Source: a virus
Direction: 5' to 3' (one strand)
Virus record (IMG/VR): IMGVR_UViG_3300040810_000371
Coordinates: 1 to 26,423 of that record
Length of the DNA: 26,423 nucleotides
Position numbers and translations under genes: made by a program. The notes under the pieces are model-generated. The model saw only the letters and a list, made by a program, of their open reading frames with translations. It was not told where the DNA came from and searched no databases. Each line of letters starts with the position of its first letter. Position 1 is the stretch's first letter. Below are positions 21,645 through 26,423 of the stretch, in pieces.

Positions 21645-23426
21645 TTATTTTCTGATGGTGTATATTTTAACTGGTTCGGACTTTCCTTTTACCGTCACTT
21701 CGTCGAGGAACTCGTAGTCAAAACCGTCAACTAAACTGTGTTCGGATATGATTAAATCCGCATCATAGTCTTTACAAGAGGACTCTAACCTTGCAGCCAG
21801 ATTAACCGCATCGCCAAGGACACTGTAATCGAAGCGAGTAGTAGAGCCAAAATTCCCAACCACGCAAGGACCTGTATTGATGCCAGCACCTGTATTAATT
21901 TGGTCAAGGCCTTCATTTTTAAGTGTTTCATTTAATTCTCCTAAAGCTACTCTCATTTCAAGGGCGGCTTCTGTAGCTTTTCTCTCTTGTTCTTCCACAT
22001 CAAGCGGAGCATTCCAAAAAGCCATAATACAATCGCCCATGTATTTATCAATTGTACCTTCGTGTTTTAAAATAATTTCAGTCTGGTTGTCAAGAAAACG
22101 ATTAATTAAGCGAGTAAGACCTTGGGGGTCTTTTTGGTATTTTTCAGAAATTGGTGTGAATCCTCGAATATCTGAAAAAAGAAAAGTAAGTCGTTTTGTC
22201 TCCCCACCCAATCTCAGTAATGTTGGGTCGTCCTGTAATTTTTTCACTAAGTCTGGACTTACGTACGTGCCAAATTGTTGTTTAATTTGTAATCGAAGCA
22301 AATATTGCGTAATGAAGTTACGGAAACTTTCAATAGCCCAGAAAGTAAATGCGATAAAAATAGTGCCAGAAACGTCAACCAAGTAAGAAGATTTCCACAT
22401 TTCCAGCGTAAAGTAAATAAGCCCTCCAATAGTTAGTACTAAAACTGGAAGTGAAAGCCATATACGAGATACAGTAATTGAAAGTAATAGTAGAGCTAAA
22501 AGGGCGGCTCCTAACTCTACTGCTACATTCCATGTCGGGATGGACGGACTGTTTCCTTCTATAAGGGAGTGAAGTATATTTGCTTGAAGTTCATGTGGAT
22601 GTACAGCTCCTCGTGCTGTAGGCACGGGGTTAGTTACTCCTTCTGCTGTAACTCCGAAGATAACAAAAGGTGCTGGTATTGGGTTCTCCATATACTCAGC
22701 TGCAGTTTGTCTATGAAACTTTATATTTTGTTGTACCCATATTCTACCATTAGCATCAGTATTTATATTGGGATAGTTTGGTATTCTTATCCACTCTACT
22801 CCAGCTTCATTAGTTTTTATTTGATAGCTTGGGTCGCCTACTGCAACTCTTAACATTTCAAGTGCAAAACTTGGATATAGTTTGTCTTTGCTACCTACGA
22901 CGACGGGCATGCGCCTTACGACGCCGTCTATTTCTGGACTTGAGTTTATTAAGCCTACGCCCTCTGCGTTTAGCTGTAAGATTGATAGTTGTCGTAAAAT
23001 TCCCGGATAGTTCAATAGCCATGGTACTGGATTCTCCCCTAATTGTGCTGTGCCTATATGAGGCCCTGATTCAATAGATTGAGTGGTAGCCGCATAAGCT
23101 AACACCGTTGGTTTCTCAAACATTACTGCTCCTAATTTATAATCATTAGAAGAGTCTCTTAAGTCAGGGTCAGGCATCAATAGTGTAAGACCAGAAACAC
23201 CTTCTGTTCTATCTATCATGCTTGCAAATAAACTTCTTGGCAGAGGATATCCTCCGTAAGCTTCTACTATCTCTTCGTCAAGGTCGACAAGAAGTATATT
23301 TTCATTTTGAATTGTTGGGGATTTTGACATTAAGTAATCGAATGTACTTAATTCAAGTAATTTAAAAGGGTAAGGGTTCCAGATTAGGAGTCCCATTGAA
23401 AGTAGTATTAATATTAATCTAATCAT
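21645..23426 (-). CDS. Membrane CHASE2 - class III adenylate cyclase
   Basis: The product is 593 aa. A short N-terminal membrane anchor (MIRLILILLSMGLLIW) precedes an extracytoplasmic CHASE2 sensor (about aa 25-295; ILLVDLDEEIVEAYGGYPLP and RRMPVVVGSKDKLYPSFALE are typical). Three close transmembrane segments follow (about aa 300-365), then a class III cyclase domain (about aa 410-593). The catalytic set is complete: metal Asp419 (FSDIRGF) and Asp465 (KYMGD), Lys461 for adenine choice, Ser535 at the other adenine position, and Asn542 and Arg546 (NLAARLE) for catalysis. An adenylate cyclase making cAMP is therefore predicted. CHASE2 cyclases next to FecR-domain proteins are common in bacteria, and here they are in a phage. 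There is no clear ribosome site; the start overlaps the upstream stop by eight bases. The ligand is unknown. Confidence 0.95.
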   Translation of the reverse strand: MIRLILILLSMGLLIWNPYPFKLLELSTFDYLMSKSPTIQNENILLVDLDEEIVEAYGGYPLPRSLFASMIDRTEGVSGLTLLMPDPDLRDSSNDYKLGAVMFEKPTVLAYAATTQSIESGPHIGTAQLGENPVPWLLNYPGILRQLSILQLNAEGVGLINSSPEIDGVVRRMPVVVGSKDKLYPSFALEMLRVAVGDPSYQIKTNEAGVEWIRIPNYPNINTDANGRIWVQQNIKFHRQTAAEYMENPIPAPFVIFGVTAEGVTNPVPTARGAVHPHELQANILHSLIEGNSPSIPTWNVAVELGAALLALLLLSITVSRIWLSLPVLVLTIGGLIYFTLEMWKSSYLVDVSGTIFIAFTFWAIESFRNFITQYLLRLQIKQQFGTYVSPDLVKKLQDDPTLLRLGGETKRLTFLFSDIRGFTPISEKYQKDPQGLTRLINRFLDNQTEIILKHEGTIDKYMGDCIMAFWNAPLDVEEQERKATEAALEMRVALGELNETLKNEGLDQINTGAGINTGPCVVGNFGSTTRFDYSVLGDAVNLAARLESSCKDYDADLIISEHSLVDGFDYEFLDEVTVKGKSEPVKIYTIRK

Positions 23427-23856
23427 ATTTATTTATTAAGTATAGGTTATTAATTGTTGCTAGAGTTACCAAAAAGTTAATTAAAGATAAGGCTTCATCA
23501 GCGCCAGGAGTATTATCAAATATTCCTAATCTTTCAAGAGTATAAGATACTATAATTTTTTGAGCTAAAAGTTCTTCTATCTCTGGTGTATCATCAAGTA
23601 AAATATTTTGTTCATACAAATTATCTCGATTTTCTAAAGCATAGATTGTTGTGGCTAAATCAAGTGTATTAATTATTACGAAGTACTTGTGTTTTGGATT
23701 TTGAAAATTAAAACTATAGGAGTACTCAACAGCCTCTATCCTAGCTCCATCTTGTTGCATTTGCTCAAAGTCAAAAGGTTCATCAACCAGAAGATTGTTT
23801 GATTGTAATAGTGGAGCTACTGCCAGAATTAATAATAACGTTATATGCTTTGCCAT
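23419..23856 (-). CDS. Exported or membrane protein of unknown function, DUF5658-like
   Basis: The product is 145 aa. It starts with a signal-like stretch (MAKHITLLLILAVAPLLQSN). The central segment FVIINTLDLATTIYALEN, followed by an acidic 'NILLDDTPEIEELLAQKIIV' and a second hydrophobic part (INFLVTLATINNLYLI), resembles the DUF5658 pattern 'xxLNxxDxxxTxxxL...ExNPLL...KxxxxxL'. In that family the central motif is usually inside a membrane protein. The usual 'EANPLL' is NILL here. A role as a partner of FecR or the cyclase is inferred only from its position between them. The start overlaps the FecR end by 74 bases. A start at 23757 would avoid the overlap but lose the signal. Confidence 0.5.
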   Translation of the reverse strand: MAKHITLLLILAVAPLLQSNNLLVDEPFDFEQMQQDGARIEAVEYSYSFNFQNPKHKYFVIINTLDLATTIYALENRDNLYEQNILLDDTPEIEELLAQKIIVSYTLERLGIFDNTPGADEALSLINFLVTLATINNLYLINKYD

Positions 23857-24892
23857 CTTGTTCTATAATTATATTGTACTCGGTTTCGCCATTTAAATCT
23901 AACTGTACAGAGTGTGTAATACTACGTATTAAAGTTATTTTATCTGCGTCACCAAAGGTGGTTATTTGGGTAGAAGAGTCTGTACCATAGTTAGTACCTT
24001 TTATATCTAACTCTGTAAAAAGTTGTTCTCCTACAGTTTTTTGTTCTCTTATCTCAAGAGCGTCTAATTCTTCAATTACTTCGAGTAAGTCTTCGAGAAA
24101 GTTTACATCTAAGTAATCTATATCGAGTTCATCAAAGTATAAGTCATCTTCTGCTAAGTAGTCTTGATTTAATTCGTCAAATTCTAATAAGTCTACATCA
24201 AGTATGCCGCCTGCATTATTTGTACTTGTTTCTTCTTCTCCTGGTAATACTTCTTCTTTTGGAGGAGAAACTATCAACATATTATCAATAATATCTAAAC
24301 TTAAGTCTAATATTACTGGTTTGGTAGGTTGTTGCTCCCATACGCTTGTTACTGTAGATTGAAAAGGTTTACTTAGTATTACTTCTCCCATCGCTGTTGT
24401 GACAGTAATTTCACCTGATGAAATACCAAACTCATCAGGAAGAAGTATAACCAAACTACGACCCAGCTCATCAACAGTAACGGTAAAATCAGTGCCTCGA
24501 ATACCAATTTTAGATGTTGGCGTTTCGATTGAAATATTTTCTTTATTAATTGCACCTATCTTACCTGTTATGAAACGAGCCGTTCCACTTGCAAACTTCA
24601 TAGACATTTGTGACTTACTTGGATTTGGGTCAAAGATTACTTTGTCTATTATTAGTTTGCTATGTTCTGTTAGTCTTACTATTGAATCATCTAAAAATGT
24701 AATGCCTACTCGCCCATTAGCTGTTTGAACATTATCCATTTGTTCAATGTCAAATCCTAAGTCCGTTTCGTAGGGCTTGTCTCTAAGTACTTGCCCTACT
24801 CCACGTTGTTCTGTAATGCTTCCTATATTATCAGCATGTAGTGGTAGACCCACCATCATTCTGAATAACACAAATATTACTATTAGACGCAT
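23783..24892 (-). CDS. Secreted FecR-domain protein with acidic ladder
   Basis: The product is 369 aa from the ATG at 24892; a TTG nine bases upstream is an alternative. Signal peptide: MRLIVIFVLFRMMVGLPLHA. The FecR domain follows (about aa 25-190): NGRVGITFLDDSIVRLTEHS and the hallmark ETPTSKIGIRGTDFTVTVDE. After a Pro/Glu linker comes an Asp/Glu/Leu ladder (about aa 225-290; DVDLLEFDEL, LYFDELDIDY, LEDLLEVIEE). The last ~60 aa are beta-prone and end with EYNIIIEQDGKAYNVI and SSSTITIKQSSG, similar in rhythm to curlin repeats. FecR domains sense or scaffold in the periplasm; free-standing ones often pair with CHASE2 cyclases. It overlaps the curlin gene by 62 bases at its 5' end and the next gene by 74 bases. 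Confidence 0.9.
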   Translation of the reverse strand: MRLIVIFVLFRMMVGLPLHADNIGSITEQRGVGQVLRDKPYETDLGFDIEQMDNVQTANGRVGITFLDDSIVRLTEHSKLIIDKVIFDPNPSKSQMSMKFASGTARFITGKIGAINKENISIETPTSKIGIRGTDFTVTVDELGRSLVILLPDEFGISSGEITVTTAMGEVILSKPFQSTVTSVWEQQPTKPVILDLSLDIIDNMLIVSPPKEEVLPGEEETSTNNAGGILDVDLLEFDELNQDYLAEDDLYFDELDIDYLDVNFLEDLLEVIEELDALEIREQKTVGEQLFTELDIKGTNYGTDSSTQITTFGDADKITLIRSITHSVQLDLNGETEYNIIIEQDGKAYNVIINSGSSSTITIKQSSG

Positions 24893-25547
24893 TACTTTCA
24901 ATTTTTAACCAGTCTGCTGCCAGCGTTGATTGTTGTTTAATCACCGCTGTATTGTTACTACCATCTAAATCTAAATAGAAATATTTGGCGTCACTTGAAC
25001 TAGCTCCATACCCAGATTGGATAAATGTTAAGTCATTACTGTCTCCAAAAATATCCATATACATAGTCGCATAGTCTGCGTCTAAGTCTACTTCTGAATC
25101 GTTACTATCTCCATCAATAATCCAATCGATGTCTAAATAACTTGCTCCTGAGACTTCTGCAATATCAATGTCAGTCATGTTTAAACTACCAGTAATATCA
25201 ATATTTATATCGTTACTATCTGCAGTATTTAAACCTGTAGTATCCATACTAAACTCAAAAGTATTGCTGTCGCCATCAAACTCAAAAAAGCCTATAAGAC
25301 TATTTCCGAATATCCCATCAGTAAGAAACTTATTAGAACTTCCTATTTGGTTGATGTCGAGTGTCATACTTGTACCATTTAATACGGCTGCTGTCATTGT
25401 ACCCGCAACGGCATCTGTATCTCCAATCAAGTTGGTGCTTCCTAATTGCTCTATGTCAATGGATGCATTATTACCTGTTTGGTCAATATAGATTTCATTG
25501 TCTGCGTAAAGACCGATTGATAAAAATAAGGCTATTAAAGCTCTCAT
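24831..25547 (-). CDS. Curlin-like repeat protein, secreted
   Basis: The product is 238 aa with a signal peptide (MRALIALFLSIGLYA, cut before DNE). The rest consists of about eight repeats of the form hydrophobic/polar strand - G-x-x-N - strand: IYIDQTGNNASIDIEQLGST, INQIGSSNKF, FDGDSNTFEF, ITGSLNMTDIDI, IDGDSNDSEVDL, IFGDSNDLTFIQ, LDGSNNTAVIKQ. The rhythm fits CsgA/CsgB-type curlin repeats (xxQxGxxNxAxxxQ), but with many Asp residues (GDSN), which could give Ca binding or control of polymerisation. The end has ICVIQNDGG and a terminal Cys. It follows the CsgG gene by one base with a GGGAG ribosome site, so its export by that CsgG is likely. Whether it forms amyloid is inferred. No CsgE or CsgF is visible here. 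Confidence 0.85.
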   Translation of the reverse strand: MRALIALFLSIGLYADNEIYIDQTGNNASIDIEQLGSTNLIGDTDAVAGTMTAAVLNGTSMTLDINQIGSSNKFLTDGIFGNSLIGFFEFDGDSNTFEFSMDTTGLNTADSNDINIDITGSLNMTDIDIAEVSGASYLDIDWIIDGDSNDSEVDLDADYATMYMDIFGDSNDLTFIQSGYGASSSDAKYFYLDLDGSNNTAVIKQQSTLAADWLKIESNASNSNICVIQNDGGSTTTC

Positions 25548-25548
25548 T

Positions 25549-26412
25549 TCACTCTCCCATATAGTACTTCCAGTACCCTTTCTCTATTCCCTGAGTTACC
25601 AGTTCAACTATTGCCGTTTCAATAGCTGCCTGTACAGCAATGTATTTCGGCTCATTCATGGCGTTGCCACTTTCAGCTTCAATCAAATTATTATCAGCAT
25701 TAAATCTGAAATAATCATTGCTAATTCCCACGGAGAGAATTGCTTTAGATGCAAGGATTTCTATTAAAATTTCTCCTGTACTCACAGAAACCATTCTAAT
25801 TGAAACCACTACTTTATCCTCGCGATATTGTTTGGAGTTTCCTATACCTAAATAGCGGGCTCCTACTCCCCCTGTTAATAAATTGGTATTGTAATCAACG
25901 ATACCCCCTTCGATGATTAAGCCAGCATATAGTAGTGGTAGTTGCTTGTCTTCATCTTCAAATTTTTGTCTTGTTTGTCTTATAAGTTGTCTTTCTTTTG
26001 TAAGATGGTCTAAACCTTTTCTTTCAACAACTTTAAAAAATCCTGATTGTTTAAATGCACGAATTAAATATGCTTCGGGTGCTTGTGTCACTGCACTTGA
26101 AAAGTCTGCTATACCATCTCTGGACTTTCTTTGTCCTGTTAAATCTTCAAACTTATATATTGCCACCACAGGTGTTCTTGCTGGCATAGGTAAATTTTGT
26201 ATGGCTTTTGTTACAGGTTTTTCAATTATAGAATTACCAGAAAAACATTGCGCTTTCCCTATAACACTAACAACATCTTTGTAGTCTCCGTCTGGGTTTG
26301 TTACACAAGGTGACACATAACTGTAATGTGTCCAGTTTGCACAACTAGCCAGTAGGAAAACCGAAGTCGCCAATAGGAATTGTAATTGTGGTCGTTTCAC
26401 CTGTTGCCTCAT
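25549..26412 (-). CDS. csgG: CsgG-like curli secretion lipoprotein
   Basis: The product is 287 aa. Signal peptide with lipobox LASC, so Cys24 is the lipid attachment site. A 45-residue N-terminal part with two more Cys precedes the conserved domain. From VVAIYKFEDLTGQ onwards it follows E. coli CsgG closely: DFSSAVTQAPEAYLIRAFKQ, FFKVVERKGLDHLTKERQLI, LLYAGLIIEGGIVDYNTNLL, TGGVGARYLGIGNSKQY, VSIRMVSVSTGEILIEILAS, and AIETAIVELVTQGIEKGYW. CsgG forms the nonameric outer-membrane pore that exports curlin. The loop before DFSSAV, which forms the pore constriction, has lost the aromatic Tyr and has Asp instead of Asn. The ATG at 26412 appears to overlap an upstream stop (TAATG) at the window edge, so the operon probably extends beyond. 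Confidence 0.95.
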   Translation of the reverse strand: MRQQVKRPQLQFLLATSVFLLASCANWTHYSYVSPCVTNPDGDYKDVVSVIGKAQCFSGNSIIEKPVTKAIQNLPMPARTPVVAIYKFEDLTGQRKSRDGIADFSSAVTQAPEAYLIRAFKQSGFFKVVERKGLDHLTKERQLIRQTRQKFEDEDKQLPLLYAGLIIEGGIVDYNTNLLTGGVGARYLGIGNSKQYREDKVVVSIRMVSVSTGEILIEILASKAILSVGISNDYFRFNADNNLIEAESGNAMNEPKYIAVQAAIETAIVELVTQGIEKGYWKYYMGE

Positions 26413-26423
26413 TAAATATGGTC

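Noticed and set aside
1-26423. Forward-strand ORFs of 60-170 aa throughout.
   Set aside because: All lie opposite convincing minus-strand genes, lack ribosome sites in order, and read as Ser/Leu/Phe-rich shadows.
1-26423. tRNA genes, CRISPR arrays, insertion sequences, attachment sites.
   Set aside because: I saw no cloverleaf, regular repeat-spacer array, transposase or integrase. A cos site near the small terminase is likely but could not be located.

Overview
The window is AT-rich, and every convincing gene is on the minus strand. It looks like the late region of a tailed double-stranded DNA phage with HK97-type head genes and a long non-contractile tail: no sheath or tail-tube/baseplate set of the contractile kind is visible, and the tape measure is 1544 aa. 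Several small gene families are of a type I associate with marine phages, and the host is probably a Gram-negative bacterium because the window encodes an outer-membrane CsgG lipoprotein. The host cannot be named from the sequence. No integrase, repressor, tRNA, insertion sequence or CRISPR array is visible, so nothing shows whether the phage is temperate.

Read in the direction of transcription (high to low coordinates), the window opens with an accessory block at 21645-26412. It encodes a CsgG-like curli secretion channel, a curlin-like repeat protein, a secreted FecR-domain protein with an acidic ladder, a small exported protein of unknown role, and a membrane CHASE2-class III adenylate cyclase. 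The genes overlap or abut, so they look like one operon. It is a plausible envelope-sensing and cAMP-signalling unit attached to an amyloid-like secretion unit. A consensus sigma70-type promoter (21613-21641) follows directly after it and starts the phage late genes.

Next, 18612-21570 holds a holin/XhlA-like protein and a dense cluster of small proteins. Many are extremely basic with Arg/Lys tails. Several are too short for routine ORF calling: 57, 44, 41 and 51 aa. A candidate small terminase gene and the large terminase follow. A second consensus promoter (17035-17064) then drives an HNH endonuclease, the portal, an 88-aa protein and a fused protease-scaffold-capsid gene. An intrinsic terminator (13082-13114) closes this head unit and touches the start of the head-tail adaptor gene.

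The tail block (1-13081) encodes the adaptor, a 465-aa neck/completion candidate, a tail terminator, two paralogous tail-tube-like proteins, two tail assembly chaperone ORFs joined by a probable programmed frameshift, the tape measure, a distal-tail-like protein and a tail-tip protein cut by the window edge. Six gene junctions share the same one-base TAATG overlap, which suggests translational coupling throughout the late operon.

The strongest candidate for an undescribed system is the phage-borne curli/FecR/CHASE2-cyclase module. Next are the +1/-2 tail-chaperone frameshift, the cluster of basic-tailed mini-proteins, and the capsid-distal terminator abutting the adaptor gene.
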